11,525 nucleotides of DNA from Paraglomus occultum (Eukaryota; Glomeromycota; Glomeromycetes; Paraglomerales; Paraglomeraceae): assembly GCA_910592205.1 (NCBI GenBank), contig CAJVPJ010001197.1, positions 1-11,525 of the forward strand, given 5' to 3'. Position 1 is the first letter of the stretch. The number at the start of each line of letters is the position of its first letter. This document shows, piece by piece, positions 1 through 9,476 of this stretch. The notes under the pieces are model-generated. The model was not told the DNA's origin. It ran no database searches and was given only the letters and a program-made list of their open reading frames with translations. The position numbers were made by a program, and so were the translations under genes.

Positions 1-2
1 TT

Positions 3-50
3 AAAGTCGATATTGAAGAATTAAGAAGGGTATATAGTGCAGGTTCTTAA
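3..50 (+). CDS. Possible last codons of a gene entering from the left edge
   Basis: From position 3 a short open frame reads KVDIEELRRVYSAGS and stops at TAA 48-50. An AATAAA poly(A) signal follows at 78-83, only 28 nt after the stop, which is how a terminal exon would look. The charged, helix-like string IEELRRVYS is more protein-like than the surrounding AT-rich DNA. It faintly recalls the region near the C-terminus of RuvB-like 2 helicases, but 15 residues are far too few to assign a family. The frame is open to the window edge, so the rest of the gene would lie outside. It could equally be chance. Confidence 0.25.
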   Translation, partial: KVDIEELRRVYSAGS

Positions 51-1114
51 AGATAGGCTTTCAAACTGATTGTGAGCAATAAACTCTAAACAAGCAGTTG
101 TTCTCGTATTGGCGTTTGATAGCATAGGTGTGAGTACAGTCTCACAGAACGTTTAAATTCTCTCAACCAATGAGTTTTACGTTTGCGATGCTTCCTGCAT
201 TTTTGAATAATTGTTTATGAAATAGGAAGTTCGTTAACGCATAGCATGCGAACTGACAATAATAACTATCCATACAGCAATGTCGGATTCTGTCATCGTG
301 AGCTTACGGTAAGCAAATCCACAGCAACACTAATAAACCGAATTTATCGAAAACCACACGTCGTCTATACCATTGTGGATACTACCAACCATTTAATAAT
401 AGTGATTTGTATGTTTTTTTTAACACCGCCCTAAACAAACGTACGCGTAAAAGGCTTTGTACGTGAAAAGTTGTTGCAATTGTTTCGTGTCTGATTTTCT
501 ATCTACGGGCAACTCATACAATGTATCTAATATTAATGTACGTGGTACGCATTAACGGTTATATCACATTCTACACAATAGAAAACGAAATTATACTACC
601 GTATGTTGTTCGGATAACGGTTTATAGCACTTTTGGAAAGAATTGTTAGTATTGTCTTTATTTTTAGACCAATTGCGACTTGAAAGTTCTAATATCTCTG
701 ATTGTATTACGCTAAATCTGTGGATTTGACAATTCAAAAACCGAGAGTAAATCGTAAACTAGCAGTTAGACGCTCACGAATTATTGGCATTTTTAGCATT
801 TGTGGAGTAAACTTGGTCAAAGATGAAAAAATCGTCTTAAACCATTTAAAATATTTGGAATCTGAGAATACCATTTATGTAGGTTGACAAGCTTATTACT
901 AAATTTGGATCATGTCAGTCAAAAATAGGAAATACATTAAAATTCTGGTAGAATTGAATTCGATTGAGTAACAAAGGTTGGTCAATTATAAATTATTGGT
1001 ATTATCTGCTTTTAAGATGTGTTCGTGCCGCAAATCCAGCAGAGTAGTTACTTGCTGTTAATCTAATCCTCAAAACACTTTTGATTTTAAAGGCATATTT
1101 GCCCACTTTTTAAG
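51..1114. other. Intergenic stretch with no supported gene
   Basis: About 1.06 kb of AT-rich sequence. The longest open frames are about 60 codons (246-434 and 702-887, plus strand). They lack a recognisable motif, a convincing start context or splice signals linking them to anything else. I see no tRNA, no tandem array and no transposase remnant. The most likely contents are the 3' flank of a left-hand gene and the distal upstream region of the BTB gene. Confidence 0.5.
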
Positions 1115-1232
1115 ATTGGGATTGGTTGACTCTTTCTATGTCGTCGTGAAAAGTTAGTATTGTTCACAATCATCCAATCACTGATTGCTAACTTGTTGAT
1201 TGGCCGAATCTATCAACCAGTTGCTAAATTGG
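1115..1232. promoter_or_regulatory. Cluster of CCAAT boxes upstream of the BTB gene
   Basis: Five CCAAT pentamers occur in 118 bp: ATTGG (reverse orientation) at 1115-1119, 1121-1125, 1199-1203 and 1228-1232, and CCAAT at 1174-1178. They lie about 70-185 bp before the ATG at 1301, the usual distance for binding of the fungal HAP/NF-Y complex. The sequence shows only the motifs. That they act as a promoter is inferred, and in AT-rich DNA some copies arise by chance. Confidence 0.3.
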
Positions 1233-1300
1233 AACTAAGCTTTAGGTATATTCGATCTGAATAGTTCACAGCACTTTTGTTTGGACAATATTATACAGAA

Positions 1301-2126
1301 ATGAATGAGGAGGGGAAGGAGCAACAACCTAAAGCAGATGAGCGGATAATACTAAACGTCGGCGGCGTGAAGGTTCATAATTGATTTGCGTTTATTGACA
1401 TTCACATAGATTATATCAGCAAGAAAAATTAAAAGTTGTGATTTAATCAATTTTGCTTAGTTCGAAACATACAGAAGCACCCTCACTGCATATCCAGATA
1501 CTTTCCTAGGTACAATGTTTGGTGATCGGAATCAATCAATGCTTCATCCGTACAATGGGAATGAGTATTTCTTCGATAGGGATGGACGTGTATTTCATTA
1601 CATCATGCAATACTATCGAACAGGAAAGATCATGTGGAAGTCTCATGCAAATTGCTGCTCAAGTACAGTGACAAGAGAAGAAATATTACAAGAAGTTGAT
1701 TTTTTTCAGATTTCTAGAGAGGACATTGGTTTACGCGAGCAGCATCCAGTTGCCTTGATGCTTGACAAATTTGTGGAAATGTTGGAGACGTGTGTTTGGC
1801 AAGCAATGACAGTTGGAGAGACCATCATTGAAATAATTTTTGCTTACAACAACAAGGAAGTATTTGAAGTCTCCCCTGATTTAAACATGCTGAATGACAT
1901 TGTTAGACCATTTGCAGAGTGTGGTTATTTCTTCCTGAGTATGTTTGGGAGAGAAATTGAACAGCATTTGAAGACAGAATTTTCTGGACTTAGTTGTGGC
2001 TTAGTAGATAAGACTGAGGATTTTCATAAACCAGGACGGATTGTTCTCAAAATTTCTTGGAATACTAGAATTAATCGCAAGCAAATACTCGGCGAGTCTT
2101 GTCTTGCAAAACATAGACTATTGTGA
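1301..2126 (+). CDS. BTB/POZ (T1, KCTD-type) domain protein, two exons
   Basis: Exon 1 is 1301-1372, the intron 1373-1460 (88 nt, phase 0, acceptor TTGCTTAG) and exon 2 1461-2126. The protein has 245 residues. Residues about 14-105 form a potassium-channel tetramerisation (T1) BTB fold. ILNVGGVKFETY spans the splice junction, followed by STLTAYPDTFLGTMF, then FFDRDGRVFHYIMQYYRTG, the family's most conserved block, and EILQEVDFFQI. No membrane segment follows, so this is not a channel but a soluble KCTD-like protein. Many relatives form oligomers and act as cullin-3 adaptors; that role is inferred here. The C-terminal half (EVFEVSPDLNMLNDIVRPF and beyond) I cannot assign. The intron donor GTTCAT is atypical, but the family consensus across the junction supports it. 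The ATG is the first before the domain. An AATAAA lies 193 nt past the stop. Confidence 0.88.
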
Positions 2127-2178
2127 TTTTCAGCTTTTCAATGATCATTAAGTAGATGATGTTTATAATGTAGTTTGG

Positions 2179-2201
2179 TTATTATTATTATTATTATTAT
2201 T
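2179..2201. repeat. (TTA)n microsatellite
   Basis: An uninterrupted trinucleotide run of about 7.7 TTA units lies in the 3' flank of the BTB gene, between its stop codon and its poly(A) signal. It is probably in the 3' untranslated region. Such runs vary in length between strains; nothing suggests a function. Confidence 0.9.
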
Positions 2202-2318
2202 GAAAACGGGAATCATCCCCACTAATGCTACAAGAAACATTTAAAATACGGGATTCTGTTTGTTGCTGATTATTAATATTAAAATTAGGTAGGATAACTT
2301 AAATTGCTTCAGGAACTC

Positions 2319-2324
2319 AATAAA
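2319..2324 (+). terminator. Poly(A) signal of the BTB gene
   Basis: This is a canonical AATAAA, 193 nt after the TGA ending at 2126 and 163 nt before the ATG of the next gene. It implies a 3' untranslated region of roughly 200-220 nt. The remaining 2325-2486 is a compact promoter and leader for the downstream gene, with no ORF of interest except an overlapping upstream ORF. Confidence 0.5.
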
Positions 2325-2473
2325 GCATGACATTCTTGTAATGAATATAAAATATACCTAGGACCGAATCATGATACTGTTTTAATTGGTTAGCAGTCAA
2401 GATTGCCACATTTTATGCAGATCCGAAAAATTGTAAATCGGGGCGTTCTATTTCTTGACGAGGGCTAGCTGCA

Positions 2474-2539
2474 ATGAAAGCTTGTCATGAAGTTTACAAT
2501 TTTGCGGTTAAAGAGGAAGCGAAACGAAGAACCTCTTGA
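2474..2539 (+). promoter_or_regulatory. Upstream ORF overlapping the IWR1 start
   Basis: An ATG at 2474 lies 13 nt before the IWR1 ATG (2487) and in another frame. Its 21-codon ORF ends at TGA 2537-2539, inside IWR1 exon 1. If the mRNA leader includes 2474, scanning ribosomes would meet this ATG first, which would reduce IWR1 translation unless scanning is leaky. Both ATGs have only moderate contexts. The transcript start is unknown, so the effect is inferred. Confidence 0.35.
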
Positions 2540-4177
2540 TGCACTTGGTACGTTTTGTCTTGTTTGTATATTTTAAAAGCTCGATCTATGGCTTTTGCGC
2601 ATTAATTAAAAGTTTGGTATTTTAGTTGTTCAGCAACTATTAACTAATGATAACAACCGTGGTGGCAAGAAAGCAAGACGGGCTGTTGACAATAAACCTG
2701 ATAATATGATCACCCAGCGGAGTGGTTGGTTTTTATATGAATTGATATTAAGCATTGAAACCTAAAACATTTGGCTGGATTTAGTGATATATACTATCAG
2801 CCGTTTGCAGATACGCCGCTCTCATCTTCGGTATTTAGATATGCAGAGACAGTTGATGAGAAAAGCTTTGAGGATGCGACGCAAACCACACAATTGAGAG
2901 TAAATATACATCTAAATTATACCATTATTGCTGTTGTACTATTATCGATCTCACTAAAGATTGATTTTGGTTTTATTAGGAGCGAATAGCCAGGCTAGTA
3001 AACAGAAAAGAAGCTCCGCGTTCTCGTGATTCCGATACTAGGCGAATCAAGCAAATACGTGAACAACAAATTGCCCAGTTCAATGACGACACGCGTAGAG
3101 AAAGATATAGAGTTATTAACAGGAATCGGTTCGGGGGAAAGGAAGGATTATTTAATCAGTACGTCCAATCAAGTATATTTTACGAAAGTTTATTTTGGGA
3201 AAAATTAACATGTTCGTTGAATAGCGCAAACGATGATGATGATGAGGAGGAAGAGGAGGATACGGTGATGGGGGATACCTTCAAGATGTTTGATGCGGTG
3301 AAGGAGACCGAAGTTCAAGTGAACGCAAAGTATGTTTGTGGTTTGTTACAAACGTGAATAGGTCTTTTCGGAAGAACCGTTTGGTAACTCGTTTTGTTGA
3401 TAGTATTGTTGACGTGAATGATGAAATGAACAATTTTACATCCCTCGTTCAAGAGTATTTAACACGTAAGCAGAGTTGTCATTTTAGCATTGATCGATTA
3501 CGTTGTTCATATATATGCCGTCTTCATGAGGGCTTGCTCCGGTCGAGTTACGGTGTGCTTTATTTGATTAATCGCAAGTGTTTTATTTCAGTGCAAGACA
3601 GGCCTATTGAACGTGTGCCAGAAGCTAGCATTGAATATGTGTATGATATATTTTACAAAGACGATTCAAATTTGCTGGCTGAGAATAATCGTTGGCAAAA
3701 TGTTGCGCCAGCGTAAGCACATTTGATTTTTTACAATGTTGTGAGTAAATAAAACTTGCCGTAACAAGGATTGTTTATCTCATGTCTTAGAATATGGTCT
3801 GACGGTGAAAATGAAGTGCTTCTAAATGACGATTCGAGTGATTCTCAATATTTTACCGAGGACGAAGATTCGAACGGTAAATACATCCACGGCAAGCGTA
3901 ATTTTAAACACTCAATACTTATATTAACACGTTGATCCTATGGAATAGCTGAGGACCATTATACTCATGATTATCCGGACGAAGATGAAGTGTATTCAGA
4001 CCAAGGTAGGAATGAATAAACTTTGGCATATCATTCATAGTCTATGAGATATACTAATATCGTTCATTATGACGAAATGGTTACAAAGCAGATTCGGACT
4101 ATCACGAGGCAGATTCCTATGATAGTCATGATGTCGACAGTGACAATGACTACGAGGAAGAGGAATATACGGGGTAG
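2487..4177 (+). CDS. IWR1: Iwr1, RNA polymerase II nuclear import protein (SLC7A6OS family), ten exons
   Basis: Iwr1 binds the assembled RNA polymerase II core in the cytoplasm and brings it into the nucleus with importin-alpha. Exons: 2487-2547, 2626-2724, 2811-2899, 2980-3158, 3225-3329, 3404-3465, 3592-3712, 3791-3876, 3949-4005, 4089-4177. Phases agree throughout, giving about 315 residues. The exon 2/3 junction is uncertain: 2728/2785 also keeps frame and gives 325. The N-terminus, MKFTILRLKRKRNEEPLDAL, is the family signature and a basic nuclear-import signal. VFRYAETVDEKSF (about 60) is the second conserved block. EYVYDIFYKD (about 215) matches the hallmark DYVYDIYY motif. The acidic tail contains AEDHYTHDYPDEDE. 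Another acidic run (DDDDEEEEED) is encoded near 3234-3263. Introns 3159-3224 and 3466-3591 are multiples of three without in-frame stops, so retention would lengthen the protein rather than break it. The gene is convergent with SCC3. Confidence 0.9.
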
Positions 4178-4202
4178 AAATTTTCGATATTATATATATT
4201 GA

Positions 4203-4223
4203 CTTTTCGCTATAGCCGAAAAG
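4203..4223. repeat. Short perfect hairpin after IWR1
   Basis: CTTTTCG (4203-4209) and CGAAAAG (4217-4223) are perfect 7-bp inverted arms around a 7-nt loop, 26 nt past the IWR1 stop. It would be in the 3' untranslated region of IWR1. Eukaryotic polymerase II does not use such stems as terminators, so a role in 3' processing or RNA stability is only possible, and chance is plausible. Confidence 0.4.
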
Positions 4224-4340
4224 ATTTTGTGCTCTGTGCCGATAACATACCCTTTACAAGAGTCACATACAGTATGCAAGCTTGACCCGTTGTAATTGTG
4301 CATAAAACAATTTTAAAAGATGACGACTTAATTGTTTCTT

Positions 4341-4346
4341 TTTATT
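4341..4346 (-). terminator. Poly(A) signal of SCC3
   Basis: TTTATT on the plus strand is AATAAA for the minus-strand gene, 117 nt beyond its TAA at 4465-4463. It is the first such hexamer after the stop and fits a short 3' untranslated region. Confidence 0.5.
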
Positions 4347-4462
4347 AAAAAAATATAAATCCAAACATTTTTCCCATGATGCAGAGATTATATAAACACG
4401 TCGTTGCATTTCTGTAACAATGATTTTCTTTTTATATAATGATGTATATATTTGATGACAAT

Positions 4463-7400
4463 TTACTTGGTCTTTGACTGCTTATTTGGAGTTTGCGCAT
4501 CTACAAGTTCCTCAAGGTCATGTCGCTCTTCACGCACAGGCCGCCTTCTTTTTCTCGCATTTCTTATCTCGATATCCATTAGTATTCTTGAAGTTTCTGT
4601 GACTTTACCCATGATCTTGTGTAGTTTTTGTGTATAAGAATAGTACGGTTCCCAATCTCTTTCATTTTCGGGTATAGACAGACCTTTGTTTTGAAATTCC
4701 TCTTGTAATTTGGAATTTCTGTTATATAGTACAGATACTTAGTTTCAAAATAAGCTAGAACAAAAGCATCATTACATAAAATGATCAGATTTCTTACATT
4801 CTTGTGGCATCAGCGCTTTTGATGCCTCCCAACAGTAGTGTTAACGGCTTGAAATATTTGATTACTTTGGTTGCTTTACGGTCTTCTGCATTGTTGAATT
4901 CCACCATCTTTGATGTTATAAATTGAATGGCTTGAAGATGCATATATGTAATGTGTTCAGAGTCTCTTCGTGGTGTACTATCGTATATATCACGTAGTTG
5001 TAAAGCATGTGTAAATACGCGAGCAAGCAGATTCGTAGACTCCATGGATGAGGCTTTGTCGTCGATATAGAGCTCGAATGACTGTGAATGATAATGTCCA
5101 GTATACATAATTATCGTTAATATATGAATGAGAATGTGACACTGCGATGTCGTATTATACTGCAATCATTCTGTCTCGCAAACATGACAAAGAAATACAA
5201 CCTTTTGCATCGAATCAATACAAACGCGACATAGTATAGACGATCCTTCTTCTATAGCACGCTCTTTGAATTCCTGCACCACTTTTCGAATGAGCTCATC
5301 TACGTCATTACCAAATCGGCCATACTGACATACGACAGTTGCTGTGTAATCGGCATTAAATACACCTATTCTAGTAGCTCGTAATAACGATCCAGCCGTC
5401 TCCATTATGCTATATTTTAAATCGAGGCTTATTATTGCATCAAGATCCTTTTTGGCTAAAGTGAAATAAATACATTAGTAATGATTATTTGAAAACTAGA
5501 CATATTCATTCACTACTTACTAGTTTTTGTTCTTTTTTCTACAACCTGATCTTCTTCCTCCTCATCCATGTCATTTGCTATCTCCTCAGACGCATGTATT
5601 ATGGCAGCATCCACTAACCCACGAAGCCTTTCTAGCTCCTTCTCAACGTATTGTGCAAAGAGTCGTTGCACCTGTGACGGGCAAGTCAGTCGTAACCGCG
5701 TAACATTATTATTATCTGATGAGTAAAATATATCACTAGAAAACAGCCAATAAATATTGCATGTGTTTATGAATGCCTATGCAATCAGACAAAACGTTAG
5801 TCAGATTGGAAAAATCATGTATAGAACAATGGCGATATATATAAAACGCAGAATGTATAAAAGTAAAGTCCCGCACTTCTCAATTTGTTAAAGTGTCTTA
5901 CGTTTCTCCTGATATTTGAAGATACTGCTTCATCTAATACCAGCTCAGATAAGGCTTCAATTATATTATCTCTTTTCTTCATTAGATTTTCGGCGATCTC
6001 GGTACTTATATCAATATCTTCGCTTTCGGTCTCACTTGGAAATACATTATTAACTTTCCACAGAATATAATGCCAGAGGAAATTAATCGATGATAGAACA
6101 AGCTGAAAGAGATCATATTCTTATGAACAAGAATGTTACTTTATAAATCATCCGTATCATCACCGCTTCAACATACCTTTTCCTCTTCGGGAATACTTAA
6201 TAACCCTCGCTTTGCCAGAGTCACCACCAAGGTTAACACATCTTTATCGTCTTCTCCTTCCTCGATTGATTCGACCACATTAATAACGCTTATTAGTTGC
6301 TCTAGTCGATACAAGGCAGCCCCTATAGCGTGAACTTGATCGTTCGAGAGATGACCATCGGCTAAACTCTATAAACGAATGTAGCCAATGAAACGATTAG
6401 ACTTGAATCACCGTTTACCCGCTCACATACATTCCGGATATTACATACATTAGTTTCGCATTCCTCTCTAAAGTTTCTTACTACTTCCTCCTGTAATTCG
6501 CTTAGAGTCGTCTCGATTAATGAAGCAAAATTTTCATACTGCATGATATGTCGAATTGCTTCAGCAGCATGCGCAAGGACCAAAGGATGCGTATGCTTGA
6601 GAAAAAGCTTCTTGATATCATCCACAAGAGACGAGAATGCCTATGAATAGAGTATATTTGAATACAGTGACTTGAACTAATTGCAACAAATTTTGTTTAT
6701 CAAAGCGTACCTTGTTCATTCTCAAATCCATGTACACCTCGACACCCATTATCGACGGAATCTGGAGTACCTCTGCTATACGACCAGCGTCTGGTGCATA
6801 TTTCGTCAGTAAACGCGGTAAAAGCTTGGCCATTGTTCGTGATATTTCTCCGCGCGTTTGCTCAAGTTGCGTCTCAGCCTGCAGAAGGATACAAAATTAA
6901 ATTCAATATACCAAACAAACTACTAAAAATGAACCCATGCCATTGTTACTCTGTCACTCAAGACACATACATCTTTCTTATCCTTGACATTAGTCACTTC
7001 AGTCACGAGCAGCTTCAGACATGCAACCAGTACTTCAACGAGAACTGTCTCTTCTTCTTCACTAAGCCGGTATCCTTCTTCAATAGGATCACTAGGAGCT
7101 GTTTCATTGCCCGATTGTCTCGATAATCTACCACCTGACCTCAATGAATGATCTTTGGATAAATATTCGGCTAAACTCTTCCAATCATGTAGTAAACTCA
7201 ATTCACTCCAGAGATCGTGTACTGCTAATCCAATTCTACTCTTCTTCCCTCCCCCGATACGTTGTGTGATTGCAGCATCTTCATGATTAGCATTCGTCTC
7301 AGGCTCGTTCTCATCTTCCATTCGATCCTCTTCCACAGACAATCGCTCATTCTTAATTTCAGCTCCACACTTGACCAGAAATTCGGCAAAACACTTAAAC

Positions 7401-9194
7401 TTCACCCAATCCTCTTTTATATTTTTAGCACTTGCTGATGCCTTCTTCCTCCTAGTCGATCCTTCATTAGCAGCATTTCGTACTCTCTCTAACCCTATAT
7501 CAATATAGTCCTCTTGTAACGTGCTCATTATGAAAGTGGCCACAGCCTTTCTAACTTTGGAATTGTCCGAATATATCAATAGTGCAAATTTTGCTCGGTC
7601 TTCGTCCTCAAATAGCCCTGCTTTAGAAATTTGAGTCAGAAGCTGAATGCTAGGTATTCGGACGTTGATATCTGACTCTCTCAACGCCATTTCCAACAAC
7701 CTGCTCTTAAATCTTTCTGTAAAATGGCGAAGGTTTCTTATGAAAGTCTCATTCGCATAGACGCGAGAAAGTGACTTGATGGCTTCTGTTCGTGTAGACG
7801 GTGACTATTGAGAAAGAATAATAGTGAGTATTGAGGGCGCACGTCAAAATTCCATTTTCAGAAACTATTTCACTAACTTTATCAGACAGCTGCCATCCCA
7901 GATATCTCAGATAAATGTCGTCTAGAAACCTGTCCGGATACTTAGTTATCCACAAACCCATTTCTCTAATACATTCCGCCCTTATAACAGCTTCAACGTC
8001 TCGGTATCTATGAACAAACACACTAAATGTACCGAGTGCCTTATTAATTGTCACAGTTTTTAATAGATACCCGTACAAGATTTGCCAAAAAACTCAACCT
8101 TACCCATCAAAGAAGGCTCCAAGAAAATTATCCAATTGATTTTTCTTATCTTCTAATTCCTTGGTTTGTGCTTGCAAACTGCTTATTCTATCTTTATTCC
8201 TCGTATTACGCGCTCCCTTGTTCTTGTTTTGTTCTGTTATCAATTGTCGTCTAGCAATATTAAATTCACTTTGTATCTCTTGCGCAGTCTCACATAAAAC
8301 TGTCATTAGTGCAAGAGCAATGGTCGTCGCAGTATGCCTGAAGGGTCGAAAAACAGAACTTGACACGATAAATCGGTCAACGTAAGTATACGACGCGATC
8401 TAATGGAGCTTGATATCAATCAATTGATCGGCCTAACCTTGACATAGCCATAATCCATGCTTGCAATCGTTCGCAAAAAACGTCGTCATAAAGTATAGAA
8501 TGCTTTACTTGCTTTATCAAACGATGGAAAAATTCTAGTAGGCTTTTACGGAATTTTTTAAAGTCTCTTGATTTAGAAACAAGAGGATAGTCTGACATTG
8601 TCTCCTGTACATTGGTAATGGAGTGTAAATATAAGATTGAGTATACATAATTTTATCCACACACGTATGTTCCACTTGAACGACTATGCATCAACCGAAA
8701 ATTCAACAAAAACTACAAAATGACCAAGACATGTTGCATTCGAACGTACTTTATCGAAAGCTTCTTGTAGTTCTTCTAGCGTCTTAACTATTTCATCGTC
8801 GTCGACATGAACATCTGCACTTACTGACCTATTACAACCACATGACTAGAGATGCAACAAGCGTTTAATTAGAACATCGGACGGTTTCAGATCGAAAATA
8901 GAATAATACTTTATACGTACTCGAATAATAAAATTGATAATGACAGGTAAAGCTGCGTCGGCACTAGTCGTATAGGCTTCAACCCAATCGGAGACTACAG
9001 TTTCTATTGCACTATTTGGGTGTAATATCGCCTCTGTCAAGTATAAGAACCACCAACAGTGAATTATAACGCTAGCAGGTTAAAACAGACTGGGCGAAAT
9101 TACAGTCGTTCTTACCGAATAAAGTCTGTCCACTCTCGTCAAGCTCCATTGAAGATTGCGCGGATTGGTCGATTGGACTTTCTGGCGTGGTCAT
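4463..9194 (-). CDS. SCC3: Cohesin subunit Scc3 / STAG (SA, stromalin), 15 exons
   Basis: Scc3 is the HEAT-repeat subunit that contacts kleisin Scc1 and DNA in the cohesin ring. Exons, in transcript order: 9194-9116, 9033-8921, 8845-8750, 8604-8438, 8358-8104, 8022-7878, 7804-6971, 6878-6711, 6640-6419, 6368-6177, 6102-5902, 5776-5521, 5455-5202, 5081-4798, 4718-4463. All phases fit, giving 1173 residues, near the usual 1150-1260. The start is firm: TAA lies in frame two codons upstream. The STAG domain begins with ETVVSDWVEAY (about 36) and runs through FRPFRHTATTIALALM. A coiled-coil stretch at about 190-230 precedes the stromalin conserved domain (about 237-323; GVFVHRYRDVEAVIRAECIR, then DIYLRYLGWQLSDK). 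Further HEAT blocks include LLPRLLTKYAPDAGRIAEVL and SLLRATRIGVFNADYT. The tail has an acidic patch (about 890-905) and a basic RNARKRRRP, probably for nuclear import. Exon 9 could instead end at 6431. Confidence 0.95.
7878..8022 (-). other. SCC3: Exon encoding the core of the stromalin conserved domain
   Basis: This 145-nt exon of SCC3 carries most of the most conserved segment of the family. It starts right after the codon for the first glycine of GVFVHRYRD and ends at QLSDK before a GTTAGT donor. It is bounded by an 81-nt intron (8103-8023) and a 73-nt intron (7877-7805). The next exon continues the domain with SPSTRTEAIKSLSRVY. In STAG proteins this segment helps bind CTCF-like FGF-motif ligands, but no such partner can be read from this window. 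Confidence 0.85.
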
Positions 9195-9476
9195 GAAGCC
9201 TTATACGGGTGAAGGAGGAGCGACGCGATAACGATTAGGGGTAATCATGACGTTCCATTAATTGGTCATTTGTATCTGCGGTCGGTGCGACACTGGGTTG
9301 TCGTACCGTATATTTACATTCACCTAATACTAAAAGCAGATAAAAAATGAATCGCAAAGAAACGAACAAATGAGCCAGGGCAAAAAAGCAGGAATCTGTT
9401 CACAGCAACAGTTTCTGCGACCCCGGTGTAGATAGTCGAATCACGCAAAACGTGTATTTTGAGTTTTGGATTTTTT
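9195..9476. promoter_or_regulatory. Upstream region of SCC3
   Basis: This 282-bp stretch precedes the SCC3 ATG and has no supported gene. On the plus strand, ACGCGA at 9223-9228 lies 29 bp outside the ATG and resembles the core of the ACGCGT (MCB) element of fungal G1/S genes. That would suit a cohesin gene expressed before S phase, but a single imperfect copy proves nothing. An imperfectly placed inverted pair, CACG...CGTG, lies at 9442-9454. No clear TATA box is visible on the minus strand. Confidence 0.35.

Larger units (their letters stand above)
4178..4462. other. Convergent 3' intergenic region between IWR1 and SCC3
   Basis: Only 285 bp separate the two stop codons. The region must hold both transcript ends. 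A minus-strand AATAAA (TTTATT at 4341-4346) lies 117 nt past the SCC3 stop. The plus-strand side has only the weaker CATAAAA near 4301 for IWR1. The two 3' untranslated regions therefore probably overlap or nearly so. A small hairpin sits at 4203-4223. No gene is visible here. Confidence 0.6.

Noticed and set aside
246-434. 62-codon plus-strand open frame
   Set aside because: No motif, low-complexity tail, no splice or promoter signals; length expected by chance in AT-rich DNA.
702-887. 61-codon plus-strand open frame (YYAKSVDLTIQKP...)
   Set aside because: It begins at a TTG, not ATG, has no recognisable domain, and no supporting exon on either side.
3228-3262. GAT/GAG-rich run as a microsatellite
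   Set aside because: It is imperfect and in frame, encoding an acidic Asp/Glu stretch normal for Iwr1 proteins.
3336-3716. A single 126-codon plus-strand gene
   Set aside because: It is an artefact of reading through stop-free intron DNA; only 3404-3465 and 3592-3712 within it are IWR1 exons.
5885-6333. Serine- and leucine-rich plus-strand open frames
   Set aside because: They are antisense shadows of SCC3 exons 10 and 11, whose minus-strand frames join in phase and match the STAG family.
6712-7126. Overlapping plus-strand open frames of 62 and 110 codons
   Set aside because: They lie antisense to SCC3 exons 7 and 8 and cross their intron; the peptides are the mirror of conserved HEAT repeats.
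8048-8385. Plus-strand hydrophobic frames resembling membrane proteins
   Set aside because: They are antisense to the coiled-coil part of SCC3; charged helices on one strand read as hydrophobic strings on the other.
4463-9194. The minus-strand open blocks as several separate small genes or a shattered pseudogene
   Set aside because: Every block is bounded by GT and AG with agreeing phase and the joined order matches Scc3/STAG end to end, so this is one intact spliced gene.
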